Part shown: positions 23,552 through 34,749 of the stretch, piece after piece | Position numbering within the stretch: position 1 is the stretch's first letter | Layout of the letters: each line of letters opens with the position of its first letter | Origin: Hofstenia miamia | Lineage: Eukaryota; Xenacoelomorpha; Acoela | Direction of reading: 5' to 3' | Assembly: GCA_004352715.1 (NCBI GenBank) | Contig: SCFE01000057.1 | Location: forward strand, 1,388,204 to 1,452,203 | DNA: 64,000 bases | Program-made: the position numbers and the translations under genes | Notes under the pieces: generated by a model | What the model was told of the DNA's origin: nothing | The model's database searches: none | What the model saw: only the letters and a program-made list of their open reading frames with translations

Positions 23552-23638
23552 ATTGACCAATCACAGAATTTGTGACGAAATATTTCATCATTATTATTGA
23601 CCAATCATAGAATTTGTGACGAAATATTTCATCATTAT
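23552..23638. repeat. 44 bp tandem repeat running into a gap
   Basis: A unit starting ATTGACCAATCACAGAAT is repeated almost perfectly with period 44 (23552 and 23596); the second copy is cut by the N run. It is probably the edge of a longer minisatellite. Confidence 0.85.
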
Positions 23639-24403
23639 NNNNNNNNNNNNNNNNNNNNNNNNNNNNNNNNNNNNNNNNNNNNNNNNNNNNNNNNNNNNNN
23701 NNNNNNNNNNNNNNNNNNNNNNNNNNNNNNNNNNNNNNNNNNNNNNNNNNNNNNNNNNNNNNNNNNNNNNNNNNNNNNNNNNNNNNNNNNNNNNNNNNNN
23801 NNNNNNNNNNNNNNNNNNNNNNNNNNNNNNNNNNNNNNNNNNNNNNNNNNNNNNNNNNNNNNNNNNNNNNNNNNNNNNNNNNNNNNNNNNNNNNNNNNNN
23901 NNNNNNNNNNNNNNNNNNNNNNNNNNNNNNNNNNNNNNNNNNNNNNNNNNNNNNNNNNNNNNNNNNNNNNNNNNNNNNNNNNNNNNNNNNNNNNNNNNNN
24001 NNNNNNNNNNNNNNNNNNNNNNNNNNNNNNNNNNNNNNNNNNNNNNNNNNNNNNNNNNNNNNNNNNNNNNNNNNNNNNNNNNNNNNNNNNNNNNNNNNNN
24101 NNNNNNNNNNNNNNNNNNNNNNNNNNNNNNNNNNNNNNNNNNNNNNNNNNNNNNNNNNNNNNNNNNNNNNNNNNNNNNNNNNNNNNNNNNNNNNNNNNNN
24201 NNNNNNNNNNNNNNNNNNNNNNNNNNNNNNNNNNNNNNNNNNNNNNNNNNNNNNNNNNNNNNNNNNNNNNNNNNNNNNNNNNNNNNNNNNNNNNNNNNNN
24301 NNNNNNNNNNNNNNNNNNNNNNNNNNNNNNNNNNNNNNNNNNNNNNNNNNNNNNNNNNNNNNNNNNNNNNNNNNNNNNNNNNNNNNNNNNNNNNNNNNNN
24401 NNN
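23639..24403. other. Assembly gap (765 N)
   Basis: N run between a 44 bp tandem repeat and a TA tract. Open frames across it are artefacts. Confidence 0.99.
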
Positions 24404-24415
24404 ATATATATAAGA

Positions 24416-24590
24416 TAGCAGAGATGGAAATGGGGCGCATTTTTGTGAACTGCCCTGCCCCATTTCTACGCGTTGACATCTTAAGATCCGATCCGATTCG
24501 GATCCGAAACTTCAAGATCCAAATCCGATCTGATCCGAATTTTATAAAAATTGTAGTTTTCAATCCGAAACGAATCCGAATTTAAATAAG
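24416..24590. repeat. ATCCGATCCG-word cluster with hAT-like left end
   Basis: CAGAGATGG near 24419 is followed by a 10 bp-arm inverted repeat (GAAATGGGGC ... GCCCCATTTC) and then a run of ATCCGATCCG, CGGATCCG and TCCGAA words to about 24580. This resembles the left end of a hAT-type element. No right end was found before 25.1 kb. The rest of 24.6-25.1 kb is featureless AT-rich DNA. Confidence 0.4.
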
Positions 24591-25479
24591 TATTCTAACA
24601 ATAATATAACATGGACTTAAAAATTATTTATGTTTTTTTAAATGCGAATAGAAATTTTACGTGCTTCAACACTATCTTGCAATGTCACTATGAATTGAAG
24701 TTGCTTCAAACAAGATAAATTTACTTCAAAATTGCAGCTAATGCGATGAAAACAAGAATAGCACAAATAATGGTAAACTAAAGAACAACCCCAAAATTTG
24801 TTTTGCAAGACATTAAAAAAATTGTTGTAGAGTGTATTAAGATCCGTGATAAAAAATTAATTTTTCAAACAAAATTTGCGATTTAAACATAAATTTTAAA
24901 TTTTACTGAAATTAGATACTAAATTAAATCAAAAATTTTAAATTATATAACAGCAACATTAAATAAATTAATACCATATTAATAGTATGCCGACGGTATG
25001 GTTCCATAAACATTTTTGTATTAGTGATTATAATAATGACAAACCTTCTGAGTACTAAGTTGATCTTGGCATTTCAAGTTGGCTAAAGTGCATATTTAAA
25101 TGAGATTTTCTTATTGAAGAGCATCCTAAATTATATTATTATTTTTACATTGTAGCAGTGTTCTCAAAAGCTAAGGTATTCCACTTGCTTCTCTGTGTTC
25201 TGTGCTTTTTCTTTGACATACAATTAGAGCGAATCCTTTTCAGAATACTGTCCTTCCATTTGCAAGTTTGTACAAACAAATGTTTTGGTTGGTTTACTAT
25301 TATATCATTGTGATGGTTAACCTGAATCGCATTTTCAGATTTGAAGTATTCGTCACCAATTGTATAAGTTGTTGGAAAGAATAACGCTGAACCTGTTGTA
25401 TGAACAATGAAATTCAATTATAACTCAAGTCAAAAAATATGGTTACATTATAAGCACATTTCTGATAACAAACGAAAGA

Positions 25480-25915
25480 CAAATAGAGGCTTATAAAATA
25501 TATTTGAAAATATAATTGTTTCAGCTTGTAACCTGGTGACAAAGTAATTTGACAAGTTCGACATGCAAAGCGTGACAAACAGATAAACAAACGTCTTGAA
25601 ACTGAATCTATTAAACGGACTCTAAATTCTTGAAGTATTTGGTGTTGCGATTCAAAATGTAACTCTTCAATTCTTTCAGATTTGTGAAATTTTTTTTCTA
25701 GACAAAATCCTTCAGAATCTGCCACACGTTCTCTAGGGGTACTAGATCTGGCGAATTCGGAGGCCTTTGCATAACTTGATATTATAGCTGGTAAAAAATT
25801 CCTTTGTCGATTTTGAGGTATAAGGAGTTGCTCCATCTTGTTCTAAGATCTATGAATCTTCTTGTAAGACTTTAGCATGAATTTATAGACTCTTTTAAAA
25901 TAAGGAATGGCCTTA
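25480..25915 (-). pseudogene. Tc1-type transposase remnant (C-terminal catalytic part)
   Basis: Read on the minus strand, one frame gives QDGATPYTSKSTKEFFTS (second catalytic Asp region) and then PPNSPDLVPLENVWQILK, the hallmark Tc1/IS630 motif with the third acidic residue in PLENVW. Spacing between the two fits a DD34E-type enzyme. Stops and frameshifts interrupt the frame, and the N-terminal DNA-binding domain is not seen. The 140-codon open frame at 25414-25836 is a shadow in another frame. Confidence 0.8.
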
Positions 25916-26196
25916 TATTTCAAATAAAAAAGGAAATATGAAAAGAATTAATTTTAAAAAGGCAACAAAATTGGCATATGTCAAAGACATGAATATTAAA
26001 CTGTCTAGTAGAATTATTTGGTACTCTTTACCTTCCCCTAAGAAAATACTCACTAGTTCCAAGTTTGGTAATACATAGATACTAATCTTTGAAAGTAAAA
26101 AAAAGTAAATAGCAACTTGCTACTATATGGTGCTATTTTTTTAAAATGTGTATAGATTTGTGAATTTAGTAATTTTAATTTTTTCTTGAAAAGCCT

Positions 26197-26535
26197 TTGC
26201 AAAAACGTACGTCGATTATATTACCTTGCATTTTTTGTTTTCATGTACTTATGTATCAACCTCGTTATAACTCAGTTAAGACAATCATTGAGAAGGCTAC
26301 TAAGGACGATCAGTCCTTACTAAATACAACATTGAGGAAGTTCATTCCCAATGTTTTGATGACGAAGAAACAACCAGATATTCTATTTAAATACCCTCAT
26401 AACAATATACTTCAGACCTTGGAGAATCTTATGACTAACAAGGATCTTATACCAAAAATTGCATTCTTGGCAGGATTTGTAAATCATACATTTGATGAGA
26501 TAAGGCATGAAACAATTCAGTTGCATGAAAAATAA
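26197..26535 (+). CDS. Unrecognised 112-codon open frame
   Basis: The open frame starts at a TTG, has no ATG near its start and has no recognised domain. Its second half is a plausible soluble alpha-helical sequence (repeated Leu, Lys and Asn spacing). A T-rich stretch ending in AG lies just upstream, so a terminal exon is conceivable. It sits between transposon remnants and may belong to one. Confidence 0.25.
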   Translation: MQKRTSIILPCIFCFHVLMYQPRYNSVKTIIEKATKDDQSLLNTTLRKFIPNVLMTKKQPDILFKYPHNNILQTLENLMTNKDLIPKIAFLAGFVNHTFDEIRHETIQLHEK

Positions 26536-26559
26536 AAGTCGGAAACTTTGTAATGACAT

Positions 26560-28715
26560 TCAATCAATTATTATTTTTATTATTATTATTATTAACACAT
26601 TACGCTCTTTACAAACAAAAAAATGTTGCTCAAAAGCGAATAAAGCACTATCTATCAAACACTATAATGTTTTTTCACACTAGAAATCGATTTAAGGTTC
26701 TCTGGTAATTTGTTCCACAATGATGGACTGCTTACTGCGAAACTTCGAAAAAATTTCTGAGACGAGCAACAAGGTATCAGGAAAAGTTGTTTAGCAGATG
26801 AACGAGTACGACCCAAACGGGAATTCATATTTAAATCGACGGTTTCTTGCAAATACGTTGGGACTAGGGGAGAATACACGATTTTGTGCATGAAAAGCAA
26901 TATTTTGAAAAATATCCTCTTAGTGACTGGTAACCAGTGTAAGTAATGACGATAGCCGGTTATATGTGATGAACGCGGAATGCCGTATAACAGACGTGCG
27001 GAGTAATTCTGTACCTTCTGCAGTTTGTTAATTTGGTAAAATGGAAGATTGTGTAAAATTGCATTACAGTATTCCAAACGCGATAGAATTAGGGATTTAT
27101 TACAACTTTACTGTGAAATTGTTGAGAAAGCGGCGATTGCGTTTGATTGATCGCATTATGGACAAAAATTTTGACGAGATCTGGTCGACGTGAAGACAAA
27201 AAATCGTAAAGCGGTGTTAAGTACAGTGCAAATAGCATAGGCCCAAGGATTGAACCTTAGGCCACACCACAATCAACCTGACGAGAATCCGAATAGACAC
27301 CATCAATTACCACTTTTTGAGTACGTCCGTCAAGATATGAGCGGAACCACTCAAGAACTTGAGAAGCAAATCCAAGACGATGTTCTAGTATACTTAGTAG
27401 CAATGAGCTATCCACTGTATCAAACGCGGAAATCATATCTATTGTAAAAAACAAGATAGATTTTCCTCGATGTAGCAAGTCCAAAAAATCTGAGTATACT
27501 AAAAGAACTACAGTTTCAGTTGAGTGACCTTGTCGATAGCCAGACTGAAATTCACACAGAAGACTGCTGTTTGACAAATATGTATACATCTGATCAGCGA
27601 CAGCCTTTTCAATTACTTTCACCAGGAATGGGATATAGGTGATTGGCCGGTAGTTCAAAAGAACTGATTTATCAACATTAGCTTTTTTAAGAAGCGGTTT
27701 GACAATTCCTTCTTTTAAACATAGCGGGAAGATTCCATCACGTAATGACAAGTTAACTAATGATAGAATATGCGAATGCAAGCTTTCGAGGTTCTTCAAA
27801 ATTGACGTCTTCACTGGATCCAACACTGATGTGGCGTTGCTTAATTTAGCAAATATACAAATCAGTTCCTCACTAGAAACTTCGTTAAAAGATCTTATCG
27901 AAGTATTTGGGATGAAATAGTTTTCATGTCGTACATCGAATACCGCAGATGATTCTAGTTCGTGCATGATATCAGACACTTTGTTGCAGAAGAAGCTATT
28001 AAAGTCGTTTACACGTTCATAAGCTTTAGTAGAAACTGGACGGACCTCTTCGAGGTTGGCATCAATGTTTTAAGGATCTTGTTCACATCAGATGAATTGC
28101 GCGCATTTCGAAAGCATTTCTTATAATATGACTGCCATTTCTGTTTTAGAGTATGACATAGTTGTATTGAACTTCTTCGAAAGTTAATCAAATTTGCATT
28201 CGTAGGAGATTTCCGATAGCAACGTTCAAGACTGCGCTTTCTGCGTTTGAGTAGTCTGACTTCACTATCAAAATACGGGCACCCATGAGAGTTGATTTGG
28301 TTAACCAATTTAGCTGGAACTAATTCATCGATGCATTTGGACAATTTATCCAATGTAGTTTTGAAAGCCCAGAAAACATCATTTGTAATTGACGACTGTG
28401 TATTGGATAACGCATCATCAAACTTATGATAAAATTTGACTGGATCTAAAGAAGACCAGGTTTGCAAGTAAGACGACTGATTGCAGCGGGGTTTACTAGG
28501 CATAGCAACATTGTCTATTACGGCACTATATATGGATAAGCAGTTTTAAAGAAAATAGAGTTGTTAACACAAACTAAATCAATTGTGTGACCGGATCGAT
28601 GCGTAGCAATGTTCTATTTTCTGATCTAAACCATACGAACATAGAACTGAACAAAACCGTATGGTCCATGTGAATATTAAAGTCACCCATAACAACGAGA
28701 ATTTCAAAAACGCAA
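26560..28715 (-). mobile_element. 5'-truncated LINE (CR1/L2-like) with endonuclease and reverse transcriptase remnants
   Basis: Reading down the minus strand, 28.7-28.5 kb gives GDFNIH and an HRSGHTIDLV-like end of an AP endonuclease. 28503-28009 is the linker domain and 27979-27257 the reverse transcriptase (NYRPI, FQSGYRQGHST, FTIDMISAFDTVD, GSILGPMLF). 27077-26655 is the C-terminal tail (EYCNAILHNLP, PVTKR, LWNKLPENL). The YxDD catalytic box is missing: sequence jumps from the GPMLFALY segment to the tail near 27.15 kb. The 3' end lies at an ATT/AAT microsatellite (26567-26594), as in CR1/L2 elements. Frameshifts at about 28.0 and 27.25 kb show it is dead. Confidence 0.85.
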
Positions 28716-28920
28716 AAGATATGTTATGAAACTAATAAAAATTTTCCTAAATGGGCAGAAGTACTAAAGCTGGATTTAAATTATTCATATATGAAAAAGA
28801 ATTTCAAATCAACAAATTTGAACTTAAAATAATTAAAAAATGGCTTAGAGAGTTTTATGGTCAAGATTAGTGAGAACCAAAAGCGTAGCTCGTTGTGCGC
28901 TTCGCGTCCAACTCGCTAGA

Positions 28921-28942
28921 GGATAGATAGATAGATAGATAA
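28921..28942. repeat. (GATA)n microsatellite
   Basis: About five GATA units just upstream of the second LINE remnant. Confidence 0.9.
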
Positions 28943-30420
28943 AAGAAGGCATGATCTTAACGTTTTACAAAGAAAAATAAATGATTATGTAAAGACGCAA
29001 CGCCAAAGAGAGGTTCAGAGGCTCACTACGGAACAGATTTACATGGAAATGAAGAAGCGGTTGAAGCCACGAACAACTAAAATTAAATTAAACTAGGAAT
29101 GAGGAGCATAATTTGAATGTAGGTTTTACCTCCTACATTGTCACAAGTGTTATGATGAGAACATATGTGAAAATCAGTATAGGTCCGTATGATCCAATAG
29201 TAATGGAATCTATGGTAAAGAATGTATTTAAACGTGTTAAATTTCATACCTCTCAAGGAAAGTCTGAGCTGCCATCATGGATTCTTAAGCGATTTATGAA
29301 CGATCTCTGTAAACCTTATAAATATATCAAAAATGTATATCAGAATTATCTTATCCTACTGAATGGAAATCGGCTATTGTAGTTCCTATACCCAAATTGC
29401 CTAATCCCGATAAAAACAACGGTTAGCATTTTAGACCTGTGACGATATACCTGTTGCGGCTAGGTGTTTAGACTCTATTGTGGTTGAATTGTATCTATTG
29501 GGATCTTGTTTCGGACCCAAACAACTTACATATAAGCAAGACAGTCCAACTACGGATGAATTAATATACTTAATTGATAAAGTGCCTTTAGCACTCAATT
29601 GCAAGGACACAACGATCTTGAAAGTAGCATTTTTGGACTATAGTAGCACATTTAACACGGTACTACAAAATCGAGTAGTGAGTAAGTTGTGTTTACGCTC
29701 GTCATGGATGGCTAATTGGGTACAAAATTACATAGCTGACTTTAATCAATGCAGAAGAATTCCAAACGATGATTATACAGAAAAGTTACCACTAATTGTA
29801 AGAGTACCTCAAGGGGACCTCTGTCGAGTGTATTATCTTACAGATGATATTTGTACAACCTGTTTATCATATCCTACAAAGCCTGATATTGTGATATATT
29901 CAGATGATAAATGCATTACTAGTATAATTACTAAGTTGCAAATTGAAGAAGATGTGTGGCAAGCAGAGGAAAATATGTGTGATGTATTAAGACTCTCAAA
30001 AGAGAATAATCTAATCATAAATACGAATAGATCGGTAGTATTAATTTTTGCACATCATAATATTAAAAATCCAAAATTGTTATCAGAGGTAAGGAAAATT
30101 AACAAATATGGTTATTTTAAGTTTCCGTCAGTTAATCAAAGGAAATACTTGGGAATTACGGTAAATAAAGATATTACTTGGAACGAACAGGTAGATGTTG
30201 TCACTAAAAAGGCTTTTAGGTGAATACTTAGAATGAAATTCTTTATGGAATTTCTAATGCCAGAAAGAAAATGGTTAATTTTTAAAACATACATTCTACC
30301 AATTTATTTATATGCATCTGTAGTTTGGGTTCCTGGAATAACGAACAAAAATCGGAAGACGTTAAGAAAACCTATTAAACTTTATGCAAAAAATTTACTA
30401 TGGGAAAATTGAAAAAATTT
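28940..30420 (+). mobile_element. Degenerate non-LTR reverse transcriptase (second LINE)
   Basis: A linker frame near 28960-29090 is followed at 29113-29382 by PSWILKRFMNDL and WKSAIVVPIPKLPNPDKNN in a shifted frame. 29480-30223 is the reverse transcriptase core: GPKQLTYKQDSPTTDELIYL, FLDYSSTFNTV, VPQGDL, a YSDD box in place of YADD, and the KYLGITVNKDITWNEQ thumb motif. After a stop at 30223 the frame continues to about 30410. Many sequence differences from the 26.6-28.7 kb element show a separate family. It lacks a recognisable endonuclease and is 5' truncated. Confidence 0.8.
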
Positions 30421-30974
30421 CTAATTCCAAAAAAAATTTTTATTTCACCAAAATGATTTTTAAGCTATTTCCAATCGCTCAAAGTGAAAACTTTGGCTAT
30501 CAAATGCTTAATAAATTTGACATAAACCTACCATTTAATATCATATTCTTGTAGATCAAGAGTAGAGCTTTCGAATGGTATATGTTTCAGGTCTATAGGT
30601 CCAATACTGAACCCATAAAAAGCTTTTGAAAAAAGTGGACATTGGTCGAAACAGGGAACGGCGACCGGGGGTTAGGTACCGGACCACTAATAAAATAATT
30701 CAGATTTGGATAAAGAATCTTTATTGAAAACAAATTAATAGCACTGAATTTCCACTGAAAACATAATATTGTTTATTATTGATTCAATTCAATCCATTTG
30801 AGCATAAATTAGTTATTTCAACTAGCATTTAATGGGTCCCTAAATGAAGCGTTATCAGGTCAGTTGATGTAACATTTATTAAAAACGACAATAGTAATGT
30901 TTTAGCGTATAGAAAACTTCAATTTGTTGGTGAGTTCACAAGTTCAATAATGGATAACTTTAACGGTATTGCTG

Positions 30975-32787
30975 CAGTGGCGGCGTGCGGCATTATGTTC
31001 CAGGGTAGACCACACTAAATGTAAAAGTGTAATATTCCTACATTTTTCATTTTCAAAAAACCTTGCACTGATACATGAATAAATTTGCTATTTATTGTGC
31101 GGAGCTCATTGATAAATAAAATATGAAAAACCTAACAATGAAATTTAAGAATCCTTTGACTACTGTATAAAAAAGCAGCAAACTTTTTAAACCAGGAACC
31201 AAAAATATAAAAATGTGGATTTTGAAGATACTCATCCATTTTCTTAAGACTGACATGACATTCAATATATTAGACTTTGCTGTGTTTGTGTTTGTTTTGT
31301 TTGTATATATTATCAGTCCAAGGCAGCACAGTGCTTTGTAAAATAAAGTTATCTTAAATTCATTTGAAACCATTGTGATAAAGCTGTAGAACCCTGAAAA
31401 TCCTTAGAATTCATAATGATTTTGAATTTCAAGTTTGAAATATGGATTAGAAAGTGAAATTTAATAGTGTTTCCAAAGTAATAATAAAGCTGAGATTCTT
31501 CGGATAGGATCTTAGAAGGTATGCTATGGTATGCTTTTGATCACATTTATTCACTTGGTCCACCTCTTCGGGAATTTCGACAGAAGAAAGGTATACGTTT
31601 CTAATATTTCAACTAATTTCCTCATATGCTAGACAATGGATTGAGTCTATCCATTTCAATGGCCTGCTGACTACAGACTAAAAAATTATGCTGGCTGTAC
31701 TTGTCAGAATTAAAATACCATTTGAGAGCAGTTTTCTCTACTCATCTTAAAAATACAAAATTTGAATATGACCAATAATAAATAAGATATTGAATTACTT
31801 TGAGAACTTTGAGAGTTCGAAAATTTTCAATAGTGTTGATATGATCTTCATCTAACATCTTTATAGTTTCTTGATATATTAACCTCAAAATATGTGGACA
31901 ACATGAATTTTTCATGCGACTCAAGACCTTGTCAAAATGGTTAAAATAATCAAGTATGCATTTTTCAGTATTTTAGTAAAAATGGTGGATCTTATCTTAG
32001 CATACTATATACTTAATATAAAAAACCTCTAAATTTTGGAAATTTTTTACAAAGTAGGCAAATTTTAGTAGGCCATATAGCTTGGCCAGTTTCTATTGGA
32101 TCTTGAAAGTTGTTGCGCCAGTCCATTTTTCATCGATAAATATAGAAACAAAAGTACTTTTTCTTCGATTTAAAAAATTTATAGGGTGCATGTAAGTAAA
32201 ATTCGAAGAATAGCTTAATTTTAAAAGGGGTCAGCTTTGAGGAGATAGGCGGTTGAAGTGACATTCAATGAAGAGTGGTTAAAATTGAGAGAAAGTTCGT
32301 CTCACTGCTAATACCACATTTTGTAGGCACTTTTGCTTGAATTCCCAACACTTGTTTCTCGGAAGGTGTACTATATCATTTTATTCCACCTTTGCAAACG
32401 TGTTAAGTTTTTGAATGGTTTACAATATTGCATACGTATTGTTTAAGAGAAAGGTGGATGAAGACAATTCTGATTGGATAAATTATTATCTGAAGCTCAA
32501 CGCCAAGTGACATAAAATTGCATTTCAAATTGTACTTACTGCTGCAATATTTGTTAATATTTGTTAATATTTTTTGATTTTAGATAAACTAGCTATCTAC
32601 ATAGTTTTTGTACTATCATACTCTGACATGAACTTCTATAACACTAATATATGAGTGTTATAGAAGTTCATGACTCTGATTATGTAATTCGAAATTGGGG
32701 CATTAAACTAGCATTGCCTTGCCATTTAATATTGTATTTTTCAAGGTGGATCAAGTCCACCTTGCCCAACCATATCCGCCGCCAATG
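30975..32787. mobile_element. hAT element remnant with target-site duplication
   Basis: The left terminus CAGTGGCGGCG and the right terminus, reverse-complemented CATTGGCGGCG, match at 10 of 11 bases. They are flanked by 8-mers TATTGCTG and TATTGCTA (7 of 8), the size expected for hAT duplications. The right end also has a CAAGGTGGA/TCCACCTTG inverted repeat. The interior (1.8 kb) holds short minus-strand open frames (31092-31373, 31742-31924) but no transposase motif I can name. It therefore looks like an old, decayed copy. Confidence 0.65.
32627..32672. repeat. 46 bp perfect hairpin flanked by 7 bp direct repeats
   Basis: The arms (CATGAACTTCTATAACACT and its exact complement, 19 bp) enclose an 8-base loop. 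ACTCTGA stands directly on both sides (32620-32626 and 32673-32679). It lies inside the hAT remnant at 30975-32787. Confidence 0.85.
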
Positions 32788-33005
32788 TATTGCTAAGCTT
32801 GCGCTCTTAGTTTAAGTACATAGATATTGATATATTTATGGACCGGAATAATTTACCTGTACTAACTACTATAGCATAAACTATTATTTCAACACATCAA
32901 TATATACTTTATCGCGCGAATAGCGCGTTTTCATAATCCCACAAAAAAAGTGCCGCTCAAATTTAGCAATCAGAGGCCGTTTTGCAGTGGCCTTTCAGAG
33001 GCGGA

Positions 33006-33581
33006 GGCCAAACGTCATCAGTTTTTAGAGTGGTTTCTCGCTAAACCGGAGCTATGTCTGACTTTAATTAGCGCTCTACTACTACTACTACTAGGCTTTA
33101 TTAAACTGTAGATAAGTATACAGTTTGGAGCACGAAAATGTTCATACGCGCATTTCATCAGCCCAACTATCTCGTAAGTGAGCGAAAAAGCTCAAAAATG
33201 GACACGCCTACTTCATGACAGCTGCAGATCGTGAACAGAAATTTAGAAACCCAGATTCTTACGCTGATGGGGAAGTTCTTTCTTGCAGATTTTGCAATAA
33301 AAAACTTGATCATAGCCTGAAATAATTTTTGAAACGGAACCTCAAGGACAAAACTATCCGTTTAAAGCCACCCAACCCCCAAAAAACCATCAAAACAACG
33401 CTTCCTGATGCCACACATGTTCGTTTTTAGTCTATATACCTTGTCCAGTTTTTCATGCGAGTACTTACTAGTGCAAACATTCCGTTCAATGTCGTCAATA
33501 ATCCCGCATTACGGAGCTTTCTAGTCAATGGCGGTCATATCCCTAAAAGCAACGGCCTTAGCCCGTAACTGAAGGATTTTT
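33006..33581 (+). repeat. 576 bp unit, first copy of an exact tandem duplication
   Basis: Identical to 33583-34158, with a single N (33582) between. A perfect duplicate joined by one N is best explained by two overlapping contigs that were not merged. Confidence 0.95.
33215..33575 (+). pseudogene. hAT-like transposase fragment (BED-finger/CGGBP1-like N-terminus)
   Basis: From the ATG at 33215 the frame reads TAADREQKFRNPDSYADG and then CRFCNKKLDHS, similar to the N-terminal zinc-binding region shared by CGGBP1 and related hAT transposases. After a stop, another frame near 33430-33560 gives VLTSANIPFNVVNNPALRSF, the segment that follows the finger in these transposases. Stops and frameshifts make it a pseudogene. 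CAGAGGCCG at 32971 may be the element's left terminus. The copy at 33792-34190 is the assembly duplicate and extends a little further (FFITEGAT). Confidence 0.65.
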
Positions 33582-33582
33582 N

Positions 33583-34158
33583 GGCCAAACGTCATCAGTT
33601 TTTAGAGTGGTTTCTCGCTAAACCGGAGCTATGTCTGACTTTAATTAGCGCTCTACTACTACTACTACTAGGCTTTATTAAACTGTAGATAAGTATACAG
33701 TTTGGAGCACGAAAATGTTCATACGCGCATTTCATCAGCCCAACTATCTCGTAAGTGAGCGAAAAAGCTCAAAAATGGACACGCCTACTTCATGACAGCT
33801 GCAGATCGTGAACAGAAATTTAGAAACCCAGATTCTTACGCTGATGGGGAAGTTCTTTCTTGCAGATTTTGCAATAAAAAACTTGATCATAGCCTGAAAT
33901 AATTTTTGAAACGGAACCTCAAGGACAAAACTATCCGTTTAAAGCCACCCAACCCCCAAAAAACCATCAAAACAACGCTTCCTGATGCCACACATGTTCG
34001 TTTTTAGTCTATATACCTTGTCCAGTTTTTCATGCGAGTACTTACTAGTGCAAACATTCCGTTCAATGTCGTCAATAATCCCGCATTACGGAGCTTTCTA
34101 GTCAATGGCGGTCATATCCCTAAAAGCAACGGCCTTAGCCCGTAACTGAAGGATTTTT
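33583..34158 (+). repeat. 576 bp unit, second copy
   Basis: Exact repeat of 33006-33581. The unit includes a short CTA array (CTACTACTACTACTA). Unique sequence resumes after 34158. Confidence 0.95.
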
Positions 34159-34199
34159 TCATCACTGAAGGAGCTACTTAAGTATAAAAGTGTGCTTTA

Positions 34200-34712
34200 A
34201 ATTTTTAATGAGAAATTATGCGCGAATTTTGACTATTGGACTCCTCAACCCGCCCCGCGAATTTTGCAATTTTATCCCGTGCATTTTGTAAGGCAGATAA
34301 TTTGTGCGCAAGGATTTAAATAATCACATTTTACGCCATCTTTTGTCAAAGTTTATCAAAGACTTTTACTGAAATTTCAAAATTTGAAAATAACAGTTGT
34401 GCTAGAAAATAGAAATTTCGCTCAATCGAACCCGCCCCTATAAATCCATACTCACCTACATAATCGATCAGCTTAGCCGTAGTAGTTCAAAAATTTTTCT
34501 GAACCAACTTTAATAAGAAATCAATTAGATGAATTCAAAATAATTCCAATTTACGGTTTGTACAGGAGGTTAAACAAAGTCAAACAAGAAAACGAAAATT
34601 TAATTGAATTATGATAAATTTAGGAATTGCGTTCACCCGTGCCTCATTAAGCCAGCCCAATCCCTTAGAAAATTTCAAGTTTCGACATAATTATTTCAAA
34701 ATATAATCTCGT

Positions 34713-34749
<37 letters not shown>

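Noticed and set aside
25414-25836. 140-codon minus-strand open frame as a gene
   Set aside because: The Tc1 motifs QDGATPYTS and PPNSPDLVPLENVW are read in a different frame of the same stretch, so this open frame is a shadow of the transposase remnant.
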